Shown here piece by piece: positions 1-8,384 of a stretch of DNA of 31,987 bases. Source of the DNA: JAUZPB01 sp037140715. GTDB taxonomy: Bacteria; Bacteroidota; Ignavibacteria; Ignavibacteriales; SURF-24. The notes beneath the pieces are model-generated. The model searched no databases. It saw only the letters and a program-made list of their open reading frames with translations, and was not told the origin of the DNA. The stretch is taken from the NCBI GenBank assembly GCA_037140715.1, contig JBAXDX010000028.1, forward strand, positions 1-31,987, given 5' to 3'. Positions within the stretch are counted from its first letter, which is position 1, and every line of letters starts with the position of its first letter. The translations under genes and the position numbers were made by a program.

Positions 1-16
1 ATTTATATAGAACATA

Positions 17-424
17 TTAATCTAATAAATCAGACGCTTCCGGGGGAGCTGCAAAGTTAATTGCCGGCAATATAATAGCGGGGATATTTGCCTGTGCGGT
101 GTAGCTGGTAATAATTGCACGTGCAAATGGGAACAGGATTGCGGGAGCATTAATTTTCGCCAAACTACTAAGTAATTCTTTGGATATAGAGCTTTCCGCC
201 TGAAATCCGCCTTTAATGGTCAGGAAGAAAGACAGCCTGCCATCGGTTGATTTTACCGTTATGTCTAAAACGACTTCCACCAGACCGGGTTTATCGGTGA
301 AGAAATTCTGTTTATGATTTACGTCAAATTTTATTTCAAACTGATTTGGGTTAAAATCGTCCGTAAGGTTAAAGTCTATTCTGGATATACGGTATCCGAG
401 AAAAAGAAACTGGCTTTTTTCCAT
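17..424 (-). CDS. SecB-like chaperone of a toxin-antitoxin-chaperone operon (CmdC-like)
   Basis: This is a 135-residue protein of the SecB fold. The best signature is in the C-terminal third: NAPAILFPFAR at residues 92-102, followed by an IPAIILPAINF segment ending near residue 124. This matches the 'NAPxILFPYxR...LxPINF' helix region of SecB. Length fits SecB-like proteins (130-160 aa). It is the third gene of the minus-strand operon and starts 2 nt after the preceding stop (TAG-CT-ATG), so translational coupling is likely. SecB-like chaperones placed next to a toxin and antitoxin usually fold and protect the antitoxin rather than serve general export, and that is inferred here. A housekeeping secB is the alternative, but the gene lacks secretion-gene neighbours. 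Confidence 0.85.
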   Translation of the reverse strand: MEKSQFLFLGYRISRIDFNLTDDFNPNQFEIKFDVNHKQNFFTDKPGLVEVVLDITVKSTDGRLSFFLTIKGGFQAESSISKELLSSLAKINAPAILFPFARAIITSYTAQANIPAIILPAINFAAPPEASDLLD

Positions 425-426
425 AG

Positions 427-705
427 CTATGCTGCCAAAACAGTTATGTCGTTATTTGAAGAACTAAATGGTAATGAGTTTTTGTAATCAGGTAAGCCGG
501 ACGACTCATCCATGAAAAAATTAGCCGTAGTGCTATTATTCAGCTCCCCGGAAGGGGTACCCCAAAATCTCTCAATATCATAATTAGTTAATATAACCAC
601 AGGCTCTCTTTGGGAAGCAATTTCGTGTAATTCTAAATATTCTTCTGTAGAAATTGACTTCATCTCTTCCAGTATTTTTTTTAGTATTTCAGTTCCCTGA
701 TTCAT
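427..705 (-). CDS. Small antitoxin-like protein between ART toxin and SecB-like chaperone (CmdA-like)
   Basis: A 92-residue acidic protein that I do not recognise by sequence. I choose the ATG at 705 (MNQGTEIL...) because it overlaps the toxin stop as ATGA and has GGAG 9 nt upstream. An in-frame TTG at 720 would add five residues but lacks this support. The N-terminal half is probably helical. The C-terminal half, from about residue 49, is low in charge and rich in S, N, P and G and ends DITVLAA; it looks disordered. In known TAC systems the antitoxin C-terminus carries a chaperone-addiction segment that makes it unstable without the SecB-like partner, so this tail is the candidate. The antitoxin role is inferred from position and size only. 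Confidence 0.7.
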   Translation of the reverse strand: MNQGTEILKKILEEMKSISTEEYLELHEIASQREPVVILTNYDIERFWGTPSGELNNSTTANFFMDESSGLPDYKNSLPFSSSNNDITVLAA

Positions 706-1223
706 TTTGATTCTCCACAATCTATCAGATAATTTTTAATAATACAATTGTTATTTTTTATACATATTTGCAATTGAGGACGGCGGACTACATAATTTAG
801 GAATGGAGGGTTCTTCGCCCCATCCGTCAACGCAATAATAAAATCTGCCGTTCCGATTTTTTCTAATTTAGTAAATACCAGGCTTTCTTTGAAGTCTTTT
901 TGTAACTTTCCTAATTGACCATGTTTCGCAAGAGCCGCTCTTCTTATATCTTCATATAGCTGTTTATGTTCCTCGTCTCTGGCAATATCAATATAATTGT
1001 TGCTTATAATTAAAGCTTCAAATATACCGAACGAACGGAATTTTCTAACTTTAACAGCCCAGTCCACAGCTTCGCTTTTCCCTGAAATATTTAGTTCCTT
1101 TATGTTCCCAAAGAAATAAATTCCCTGTCCCAGCCAGTTATTATTGTCTGACGGGATGAACCCATTACGTGAAATTTTATTTACCGAGTTTTCGTCAGTC
1201 CCATGATACCCAGTAATTTCCAT
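702..1223 (-). CDS. PARP-like ADP-ribosyltransferase toxin (CmdT-like)
   Basis: A 173-residue protein with the opening signature of PARP/diphtheria-type ADP-ribosyltransferases: YHGT at residues 6-9 (H7), NGF at 20-22, and LGQGIYFF at 31-38 (Y36), followed by an alanine/tryptophan helix (AVDWA). This is the His...Tyr arrangement that holds NAD in the family. The third catalytic position should lie in the strand around residues 147-155 (RRPQLQICI), where no glutamate is obvious. It is the first gene of a three-gene operon with an antitoxin-like protein and a SecB-like chaperone. That composition and order match CmdTAC, in which CmdT ADP-ribosylates mRNA during phage infection. RNA as the target is known for CmdT and only inferred here. 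The upstream SD is weak (ACCTG), consistent with low basal expression. Confidence 0.8.
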   Translation of the reverse strand: MEITGYHGTDENSVNKISRNGFIPSDNNNWLGQGIYFFGNIKELNISGKSEAVDWAVKVRKFRSFGIFEALIISNNYIDIARDEEHKQLYEDIRRAALAKHGQLGKLQKDFKESLVFTKLEKIGTADFIIALTDGAKNPPFLNYVVRRPQLQICIKNNNCIIKNYLIDCGESK

Positions 1224-1251
1224 CAGGTAAAAATAAAATTAGTCATATAAT

Positions 1252-1279
1252 TCGCATCCTGTGCGAGGTTGATATATCA
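1252..1279 (-). promoter_or_regulatory. Candidate operator/promoter of the TAC operon
   Basis: Two dyads lie 29-56 nt upstream of the toxin start. One is TCGCA-N5-TGCGA at 1252-1266; the other is the perfect palindrome TGATATATCA at 1270-1279. AT-rich hexamers resembling a -10 box lie in and beside them. Toxin-antitoxin operons are commonly autoregulated through such dyads, but no DNA-binding domain is recognisable in the small antitoxin. The assignment rests on position and symmetry only. Confidence 0.3.
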
Positions 1280-1401
1280 TTGATTAATTATCGGAAACAA
1301 ATATTTTAATTAAAACCAGACCAGTTTGCGGGATACCATTTTTCCATATTAGCCTTCTGACGGCTCAGAGATTTCTGCCGTTACAAATGGACACCCTTTT
1401 T

Positions 1402-1437
1402 GCAGACATTCGTTCCATGACGGCGAGACCTGTCTGC
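1402..1437. other. 7-bp inverted repeat between glgP and the TAC operon
   Basis: GCAGACA (1402-1408) and TGTCTGC (1431-1437) form a perfect 7-bp stem around a 22-nt loop. It lies in the 227-nt gap downstream of the phosphorylase gene. A T-tract follows it only on the plus strand, where no gene ends, so it is a poor intrinsic terminator for the minus-strand phosphorylase. Its role is unknown. Confidence 0.35.
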
Positions 1438-1450
1438 GCTTTTTCAATTA

Positions 1451-4018
1451 TTAAGCCCAGCATATAAGACCAAGATCAAATGGACTAATCTGCAGAGGGT
1501 GCTTCGGCAGTATCCTGGCTGTAAAACCAAACTGTCCGCTGTTTGTCGAAACAATAGCTCCTTTATAGAGACATGCTCCATGCTTGGAATTATTCTTGTC
1601 ATACTGCATAGTAATAAAAGTATTTGCATGTGCGATATCCTGCTTGTCAACTGAGCCATAATAAATCTGGACTTCAACATCATCCGGCGAAAGGGGACCA
1701 AGCTGAACCTCTGCGCGGATTACGAATTCTGTTCCGACCTTAACATCTGTCGAAAGTCCTTCATAACCGATATTTAAAAACCTTACCTGATTCCAGTTGT
1801 TTTGCACCTTCTTCTTCCATTCGGTAAGAGCTTTAACCTGCTGGCTGTTATTTCTTGTCAGAGCCTTGCAGTTCTCAATCGCCTGATTATAAAACTTCGT
1901 AAAATACTGTTCAACCATCCTGTTTGTGTTAAAAACAGGTCCAAGTTTTTTCATTGAGGATTTCATATAGGAAATCCAGAATCGTGGTAGCTTATCAGCC
2001 GAACGGTTATAGAACAACATGGCAATTTCACTTTCAAGCATATCATAAAGCTGGCGTGATTCAATTTGATCCTGATAATCCAAATCGAGATATTCCTCTC
2101 CGCCACCAATTTTCCAGCCGACTTCGGAATCGTAACCTTCATCCCACCATCCATCGAGCACGCTGAAATTAAGACCGCCGTTGGCTATAATCTTCATGCC
2201 TGAAGTGCCACTTGCCTCAAGCGGACGTCTCGGATTGTTGAGCCATACATCACAGCCTCCGACCATATAGCGGGCAACATTCATATCATAATTTTCAAGA
2301 AACACTATTTTTTTACGGAACTGTGGTTCTTTGGCTGTCTGAACTATGTCCTGAATCAGCTTTTTCCCTTCTTCATCCTTTGGGTGAGCTTTGCCGGCAA
2401 TGATAATCTGTACAGGTCGCTCCGGATTATTTAATATTTTTGCAAGCCGGTCTAAATCCGTAAATATCAGATTAGCTCTTTTGTATGTGGCAAATCTTCG
2501 TGCGAATCCAATTGTTAATGCTCCCGGATCGAGGACTTCATTTGCCGTGGATATTTCGATTTGCGAGCCGCCACGTGCGAGCGTCTGCATTCTTAATCTG
2601 TCGCGGGCAAAGGCAACTAATTTTTCTCTTCTTCTTTCATGTGTACGCCATAATTCAACGTCCGGTATCTTGTCAATTTTCTGCCAGATAGTCTGCTCTT
2701 CAGGACGGTCAATAAATTTTTCGCCTAAATATCTGTAAAGCAAATCTTCCATATCTGTTGAAATATGGCTACGCATATGGACGCCATTAGTAATATAGTC
2801 AATTGGAATTTCGTCAAACGGCACACCCTTAAAGCCTGAAACCCACATTTTCTTAGACACTTCGCCATGAAGCCTGCTGACACCGTTAACATAACCTGAA
2901 GTATTCATTGCAAGGTGAGCCATATTAAAATTAACAGGGGGAGCATCTCTGTCAATTTTCCCAAGATTGTAGAATATCTTGTCTGATATCTTTAGCTCAG
3001 AGCGATAAAAACTGCCAAAATATTTCTCGACCAAGTCATTCGGGAATACATCAATTCCCGCGGCTACCGGCGTATGCGTTGTAAATATATTTGAATAATA
3101 TCCAAGTTCTTTTGCTTCATCAAAGCTCAGGTTTTCGCTGTTCATTAAATATCTGATTTTTTCCAGCGATAAAAATGCCGAATGCCCCTCATTCATGTGG
3201 CAGACCTGGGGCTTAAATCCAAGCGTATGAAGTGTCCTTAAGCCGCCGATGCCAAGAATCATTTCCTGCTGAATACGTGTTTCATTGTTCCCGCCATAAA
3301 GTGTGCGGGTAATCTTTCTGTCATCTTCACTGTTTTCGGCAAGATTAGTATCCATTAAGTAAAGCGGAATCCTGCCGACATCGATACGCCAGATTTGAAA
3401 GAATACCGTCCTGCCCGGGAAGTTCAGACCTATTTTTACAGGCATTTTCTTTTCATCCTGAATGAGCGCCATTGGCAGAGTATAAAAATCATTCAGATCA
3501 TAACGTTCCTGCTGATAACCGTCCGATGTCAGATACTGCTGGAAGTAGCCTTCTTTATAAAGCAATCCGATACCGATAAGCGGCAAACCAAGCTCACTTG
3601 AAGATTTCAGATGATCACCGGCAAGAATACCCAGTCCACCTGAATAAATTTGCAGACTTTCAGTAAGCGCAAACTCAGCCGAAAAATATGCAATAATTTG
3701 TTTATTGGTATTATTATAATTCTTCTGACACCAGGTTACCTGTGAAAGATAAGTTTTCAGTTCTTCATGTGCTCTGTTCATGTGGGCCATAAAACCATCA
3801 TCGTTTGAGATTTCGTTAAGTCTGTCCTGACTCATTTGCCCAAGCATCAAAACAGGGTTATGATTTGTCGATTCCCAAAGTTCTCTTTCCATACGCCTGA
3901 ACAGTTCAAACGAATCCTGATTCCACGACCAGTGAAGGTTATATGCAAGTTCTCTCAGTTTTTCAAGATTTGCAGGCAACGATGGAATTACATTAAAAGC
4001 GCCAATAAAATTTGCCAT
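1451..4018 (-). CDS. glgP: Alpha-glucan (glycogen) phosphorylase, DUF3417-containing type
   Basis: An 855-residue enzyme that would release glucose-1-phosphate from glycogen or maltodextrin by phosphorolysis. The N-terminus (LRELAYNLHWSWN, about residues 21-33) is the DUF3417 module typical of Thermus/actinobacterial-type alpha-glucan phosphorylases rather than the short E. coli GlgP/MalP type. The core carries YSGGLGILAGDHLK, HMNEGHSAF, and the PLP site EASGTSGMKIIANGG, in which K609 is the expected Schiff-base lysine. About 200 residues follow the catalytic core and form a C-terminal beta-rich domain (LGPLSPDDVEVQIYYG). Length matches the family. The ATG has GGAG 8 nt upstream. It is transcribed alone, divergent from the hybrid sensor gene. 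Confidence 0.95.
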   Translation of the reverse strand: MANFIGAFNVIPSLPANLEKLRELAYNLHWSWNQDSFELFRRMERELWESTNHNPVLMLGQMSQDRLNEISNDDGFMAHMNRAHEELKTYLSQVTWCQKNYNNTNKQIIAYFSAEFALTESLQIYSGGLGILAGDHLKSSSELGLPLIGIGLLYKEGYFQQYLTSDGYQQERYDLNDFYTLPMALIQDEKKMPVKIGLNFPGRTVFFQIWRIDVGRIPLYLMDTNLAENSEDDRKITRTLYGGNNETRIQQEMILGIGGLRTLHTLGFKPQVCHMNEGHSAFLSLEKIRYLMNSENLSFDEAKELGYYSNIFTTHTPVAAGIDVFPNDLVEKYFGSFYRSELKISDKIFYNLGKIDRDAPPVNFNMAHLAMNTSGYVNGVSRLHGEVSKKMWVSGFKGVPFDEIPIDYITNGVHMRSHISTDMEDLLYRYLGEKFIDRPEEQTIWQKIDKIPDVELWRTHERRREKLVAFARDRLRMQTLARGGSQIEISTANEVLDPGALTIGFARRFATYKRANLIFTDLDRLAKILNNPERPVQIIIAGKAHPKDEEGKKLIQDIVQTAKEPQFRKKIVFLENYDMNVARYMVGGCDVWLNNPRRPLEASGTSGMKIIANGGLNFSVLDGWWDEGYDSEVGWKIGGGEEYLDLDYQDQIESRQLYDMLESEIAMLFYNRSADKLPRFWISYMKSSMKKLGPVFNTNRMVEQYFTKFYNQAIENCKALTRNNSQQVKALTEWKKKVQNNWNQVRFLNIGYEGLSTDVKVGTEFVIRAEVQLGPLSPDDVEVQIYYGSVDKQDIAHANTFITMQYDKNNSKHGACLYKGAIVSTNSGQFGFTARILPKHPLQISPFDLGLICWA

Positions 4019-4328
4019 TTATTTTCTCCGTTGTTTTCATGCGAAAACACTATTTTCTAACAGAATTAAATTTTGAGGATAAATATAAAGAAAATCTTTA
4101 ATATTATCTCACTAAATGTAAGAATGGTGTCAGTCCCGCTGTAAATCATTGTCTGTCTTTTTTAAAAAGGATTAAAAAACTAAATTCTATATCAAAAAAC
4201 CTTTTTTAAAATCAATAAACACAGCAAAAATTAGATAGTTTGTCTGTAATTTGTTTATTTTTGCGCTAAATAATCTTTTAAATAAATGATAAATAATGAA
4301 ATTATTAAAATAAGCGGGTTAGGATTAG
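4019..4328. promoter_or_regulatory. Divergent intergenic region between glgP and the hybrid sensor gene
   Basis: These 310 AT-rich bases must carry both divergent promoters. I see no confident -35/-10 pair. An imperfect inverted repeat is visible: a TTTTAAAAAGG-type arm near 4161-4170 and CCTTTTTTAAAA near 4200-4211, separated by about 30 nt. The glgP SD (GGAG) and the kinase SD (AGGAT) are recognisable at the two ends. Confidence 0.4.
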
Positions 4329-6692
4329 ATGCAAAGTTTTAAGATTGAATTCCTGGAAAGATATAACTGCCTGGCTTCCCTTGCTCAAAAAGCACAGGAG
4401 CATTTTCCGGATGAGATTTGTGATTATATTGTCAATGAGTTTGATTTTCAGGCTATGGTTTTATTCAAAGTTACTGATAATAATAATTTAATCGTCATAG
4501 GGAAATCAACTTCCGCGAAGAAAAATTTTATAAAAGGCGGCACATTCAGCTGCTCAAGATGCAAACTATTGAAGGAAAAAGATCCGGTTAACCATTTCCA
4601 TTCAGATGCCGAGTGTGAACTTCAGATTTCTGAATTTATTATTTATGAATCCTGTATAACAGTTAAGATTGCCGAAACACAGCAGGCATTTATTAAAATA
4701 GCAAGGAAAACTCCCTTCCTGAGGGCAGATATTGACTCATTTAAAACAGTTGCTGATTCTATAGGTTCACTCTTAAAAACCTGGATTGTATCACGAGGCG
4801 GAGAAATCGTTGTCTCGGATAAGTCCACATCTGATATTCTCAATGGCATTTCGCAGGAACTGCGCACTCCGGCTAATAGTATTATCGGCTTTGCTTCCCT
4901 GTTGTCCGAAGACAGTTTAACTTTTTCACAATCTGAATATGTCTCGATTATAAAGAATAATGCCCACAGTCTGCTTTTGCTTATCAACGATCTTATTGAC
5001 ACCGCCAAAATTGAGTCGGGTAAGGTCAGGGAAGCCCGCACTCCGGTTGAAATACGTAGCATTTTTGATGAATTATTACGAATTTTTAAGGATAAAATCG
5101 ACCCGGCTAAAATTGAAATTGTAACCGATATTGAGAAAAATTTTCCTGAAAAGATTTTGGTCGATGGCCAGCGCCTGCGATATATCCTGCAGAATATTGT
5201 CAGTTCTTCAATAAAAATGACCGAGCAGGGCCGGATTATCATAAGAGCCTCGCTCTCCGGCAATAATCTTATTAAGATTAAAGTTACAGACACAGGGCAC
5301 GGAATATCTTCTGATAAGCTTAATACAGTCTTTGACCCGTTTGCTCTTGTAAGTACTGATAATTCCAAGAATAATCTTAATACCGGACTCGGATTGACGC
5401 TTTCAAAGAAGTATATCAACCTTCTTGGCGGCGATATTACAGTTGAAAGCACGATTGGCAAAGGTACTGTTTTTAACTGTTTACTCGAAGCTGAAGTTAT
5501 TTCAGAAGTTGAAAAGAAAATCCTTGAGCTTCCTGCTCCAAGCGGAGCAAAAAATAAAGTACTTGTTATCGAGGATGATTATGCCACTTCAAAGCTTCTT
5601 AGTAACTATCTTAACAAATGGGGTTATGATCCGACAATCGTTAATTCCGCCGGGCAGACTTATAACATAATTGAAAAGGAAAAATTCCTTGCAATCATAA
5701 TGGATATTGTTCTGCCAAATACAAACGGACTTGAACTGCTTAAAAATATTCATGAACATAAAAATACAAAAAATACTCCGGTAATTGTCTGTTCAATTGA
5801 AGCTGAACAACAAAAAGCTTTTATGATGGGTGCGGTTGAATATTTCGTTAAGCCAATTAAGTATAAATTTCTTGTCGAAGTATTGCAGAGTTACCGCCTG
5901 AAGAAGGATTCGATAATCCTCTGCGTTGATGACGATATCCCGACTCTTAACCTGCTTAAAGAAGCAATCGAAACAGCCGGATACAATGCGATTGCGGAAA
6001 ACGTTTCTGCAAGAGTAATGGAAAGAATAGAACATAAGGATATTGATCTTGCAATAATTGACCTTGACATGCCTGACCCTAACGGCTTTGAACTTATAAA
6101 ACTTATTAAGTCCAACAGCAGGTTTGCCAGGCTGCCTATTATTATTTATACCGGCAAAGAGAACTATGAAGAGGACTTAAAGAAAATCGATGGCTTGTTT
6201 GAAGACTTGCTCCACAAAAAGAGTACAAACATAGAAGACCTGGCCCAGACAATAAACGAGATGATTAACCGCTATGATGCTCCCGCAATGGCAGAAGATG
6301 TAATCCGGAAGGAAAATGTAATAAAAATACTTTTGGCTGAGGATTACAAGCATTCACAGATAATTGTAACCAGACTGCTTAAAAAGAACGCTTTCGAAAA
6401 TATTGTTGTCGTTGAAAATGGCGAGGATGCCCTTGAAAATGCCAAAAAACAACATTTTGATCTTATCCTCATGGATATGCAGATGCCTGTAATGAACGGC
6501 TTTGAATCAACCGAGAAAATCAGGTTGTTGCCTGGCTATAAAGATACTCCTATAATCGCGCTTACTGCTTTTGCAATGAAGGGCGACAGGGAAAAATGTC
6601 TTGAAGCCGGAGCTACTGATTATATTCCCAAGCCTATTGACAGCAAGGAATTTATCGAAAAGGTTAAATATTATACCAAACAGAATGATTAA
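4329..6692 (+). CDS. Hybrid histidine-kinase-like protein with three receiver domains and a degenerate H-box
   Basis: A 787-residue cytoplasmic signalling protein with no transmembrane segment. Domain order: a GAF-like sensor (about 10-150) containing C75-x2-C78, H89, H91 and C96; a HisKA dimerisation helix (about 168-235); a HATPase (about 275-395); and receivers at about 410-525, 530-650 and 660-785. The phosphoacceptor aspartates are D459, D578 and D716, each followed by an intact Ser/Thr and Lys. The H-box reads SQELRTP, so Q176 occupies the phosphoacceptor histidine position (codon CAG at 4854-4856). In the N-box the second asparagine is S293 (NIVSSSIKMT). The G1 (DTGHGI) and G2 (GLGLTLSK) boxes are kept. 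It probably cannot autophosphorylate on histidine and may act as a scaffold or phosphate sink. There is no adjacent response regulator or histidine phosphotransferase. Confidence 0.9.
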   Translation: MQSFKIEFLERYNCLASLAQKAQEHFPDEICDYIVNEFDFQAMVLFKVTDNNNLIVIGKSTSAKKNFIKGGTFSCSRCKLLKEKDPVNHFHSDAECELQISEFIIYESCITVKIAETQQAFIKIARKTPFLRADIDSFKTVADSIGSLLKTWIVSRGGEIVVSDKSTSDILNGISQELRTPANSIIGFASLLSEDSLTFSQSEYVSIIKNNAHSLLLLINDLIDTAKIESGKVREARTPVEIRSIFDELLRIFKDKIDPAKIEIVTDIEKNFPEKILVDGQRLRYILQNIVSSSIKMTEQGRIIIRASLSGNNLIKIKVTDTGHGISSDKLNTVFDPFALVSTDNSKNNLNTGLGLTLSKKYINLLGGDITVESTIGKGTVFNCLLEAEVISEVEKKILELPAPSGAKNKVLVIEDDYATSKLLSNYLNKWGYDPTIVNSAGQTYNIIEKEKFLAIIMDIVLPNTNGLELLKNIHEHKNTKNTPVIVCSIEAEQQKAFMMGAVEYFVKPIKYKFLVEVLQSYRLKKDSIILCVDDDIPTLNLLKEAIETAGYNAIAENVSARVMERIEHKDIDLAIIDLDMPDPNGFELIKLIKSNSRFARLPIIIYTGKENYEEDLKKIDGLFEDLLHKKSTNIEDLAQTINEMINRYDAPAMAEDVIRKENVIKILLAEDYKHSQIIVTRLLKKNAFENIVVVENGEDALENAKKQHFDLILMDMQMPVMNGFESTEKIRLLPGYKDTPIIALTAFAMKGDREKCLEAGATDYIPKPIDSKEFIEKVKYYTKQND

Positions 6693-6854
6693 AATAAGCT
6701 TTTAGTCTGCTATACAGGCGGGCGGGCTTTTCAGCATTCGATTTTCTAAATCATGTGTAACCACTAATGTTTTAGACCCGTTTCCATCGAAAACTCAATT
6801 TTATTTTTATAAATCAAATGGCTGACGGCTATTTATTATTTTCACAGAGGCTTA

Positions 6855-8312
6855 ATGATTTCTGAATTTCCAAGAGTACGATTCGCGCCAAGTCCGACTG
6901 GTTATCTGCATGTGGGCGGACTTAGAACAGCTTTGTACAATTACCTTTTTGCAAAAAATAATAACGGCAGTTTTATATTAAGGATTGAAGATACCGACAG
7001 AAACCGCTATGTGGAAGGAGCAGTTGAAAATTTAATTCAGGCACTTCGCTGGGCAGGACTCGAATTTGATGAAGGTCCGTCAAAAGGCGGGGAGTTTGGA
7101 CCATATATGCAGTCTGAACGGCTTGATATTTATAAGAAATATGCTGATGAACTAATCGAAAAGAAAAAAGCGTACTATTGCTTCTGTTCAGCCGAACGGC
7201 TTACACAGATAAGAGATGAACAGCAGAAGCAGGGGTTTCAGTCGAAATATGATAAACACTGTTTACATTTATCAGAAAACGAGATAAAACAGAAGCTTGA
7301 AAACAATGAACCGCGCGTTATCAGAATGAATGTCGAGCCAAATATAAAAGTTGTATTTGATGATATTGTCCGCGGCGCAGTTGAGTTTGACAGCAGTGTG
7401 ATTGACGACCAGATTTTAATAAAGAGTGATCAGTACCCGACCTATCACCTCGCTAATGTTGTTGATGACCATTTAATGAAGATTACTCATGTGATTCGTG
7501 GTGAAGAATGGCTCTCATCTGCTCCAAAACATGTTATTTTGTATGATGCCTTAGGCTGGGAAAGACCCGTATTTTCTCATCTTCCGTTGCTTCTAAATGC
7601 TGATCGTTCAAAGCTTAGCAAGCGGCAGGGAGATGTGTCCGTTGAAGATTACCGCGCGAAAGGTTACCTTAAAGAGGCATTGCTTAACTTTGTTGTACTC
7701 TTAGGCTGGAACGCGGGAGATGATAAAGAATTCTATTACTTAAATGAAATGATTGAAAGTTTCTCTCTGGAAAAAGTTAATAAATCAGGTGCAATATTTA
7801 GTCTGGGAAAACTAAACTCTCTTAATGCGGAACATTTAAGAAAGAAGCCTGATGCAGAATTACTTCCTATGCTCAAAGAGGAGCTGGCTCAATCCAGGTA
7901 CAAAGACTTTCTCTTTGACGAAGATTACCTGCTTAAGGTTATTGAAGCTATGAAAGAACGAGTCTCTTTCGTGAAAGATTATATCGAAAAAAGTCCATAT
8001 TTCTTTGAAGCTCCTTTGGAATATGAAGAGGAAACAGTAAAAAAGAGATGGAAGGAAGATTCAGCCACTCTGCTAAAAAAACTTGTGTCTGAATACGACA
8101 AGCTCGAAAATCCATCGAAAGAAGATTATGAAAATATACTAAAGAAAACTGCCGAAGAGCATGGTACTGGTGCCGCCCGGTTGATTCATCCCGTAAGGCT
8201 GGCAGTATCAGGTATGGGCGGCGGTCCGGGTTTATTTGATATTTTATATATCATCGGCAAGAAAGAGACAATTAAGAGGCTTAACAGAGCAATAGAAAAT
8301 ATTAGAATTTAA
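6855..8312 (+). CDS. gltX: Glutamate--tRNA ligase
   Basis: A 485-residue class I synthetase that charges tRNA-Glu. The HIGH motif is HVGG (19-22) within RFAPSPTGYLHVGGLRTALY. The KMSKS equivalent is KLSKR, starting at residue 253. The anticodon-binding helical domain fills the C-terminal third and ends with the GxGGGPGLFDIL segment common in GluRS. Length is normal. AGAGG lies 5 nt before the ATG. The gene is followed by glnS, so this GluRS probably does not need to mischarge tRNA-Gln. Confidence 0.96.
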   Translation: MISEFPRVRFAPSPTGYLHVGGLRTALYNYLFAKNNNGSFILRIEDTDRNRYVEGAVENLIQALRWAGLEFDEGPSKGGEFGPYMQSERLDIYKKYADELIEKKKAYYCFCSAERLTQIRDEQQKQGFQSKYDKHCLHLSENEIKQKLENNEPRVIRMNVEPNIKVVFDDIVRGAVEFDSSVIDDQILIKSDQYPTYHLANVVDDHLMKITHVIRGEEWLSSAPKHVILYDALGWERPVFSHLPLLLNADRSKLSKRQGDVSVEDYRAKGYLKEALLNFVVLLGWNAGDDKEFYYLNEMIESFSLEKVNKSGAIFSLGKLNSLNAEHLRKKPDAELLPMLKEELAQSRYKDFLFDEDYLLKVIEAMKERVSFVKDYIEKSPYFFEAPLEYEEETVKKRWKEDSATLLKKLVSEYDKLENPSKEDYENILKKTAEEHGTGAARLIHPVRLAVSGMGGGPGLFDILYIIGKKETIKRLNRAIENIRI

Positions 8313-8384
8313 TAATTTTGTACATTCATTCTCCCGTTCTTTTCCTTGAATAGCGGAATGGAGAAATTTTATAAGAGTAAGTTT

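Noticed and set aside
17..424. Housekeeping SecB export chaperone
   Set aside because: It is locked in an operon with an ADP-ribosyltransferase and a small protein; a TAC chaperone explains the context better.
4643..5461. 272-codon minus-strand ORF
   Set aside because: It is antisense to the HisKA/HATPase region of the hybrid sensor gene, whose frame is clearly the coding one.
8346..8384. TTG 8346 or ATG 8358 as the glnS start
   Set aside because: Neither has a well-spaced SD, and they only add non-conserved residues; ATG 8385 has AAGAG at 7 nt. The choice is not certain.
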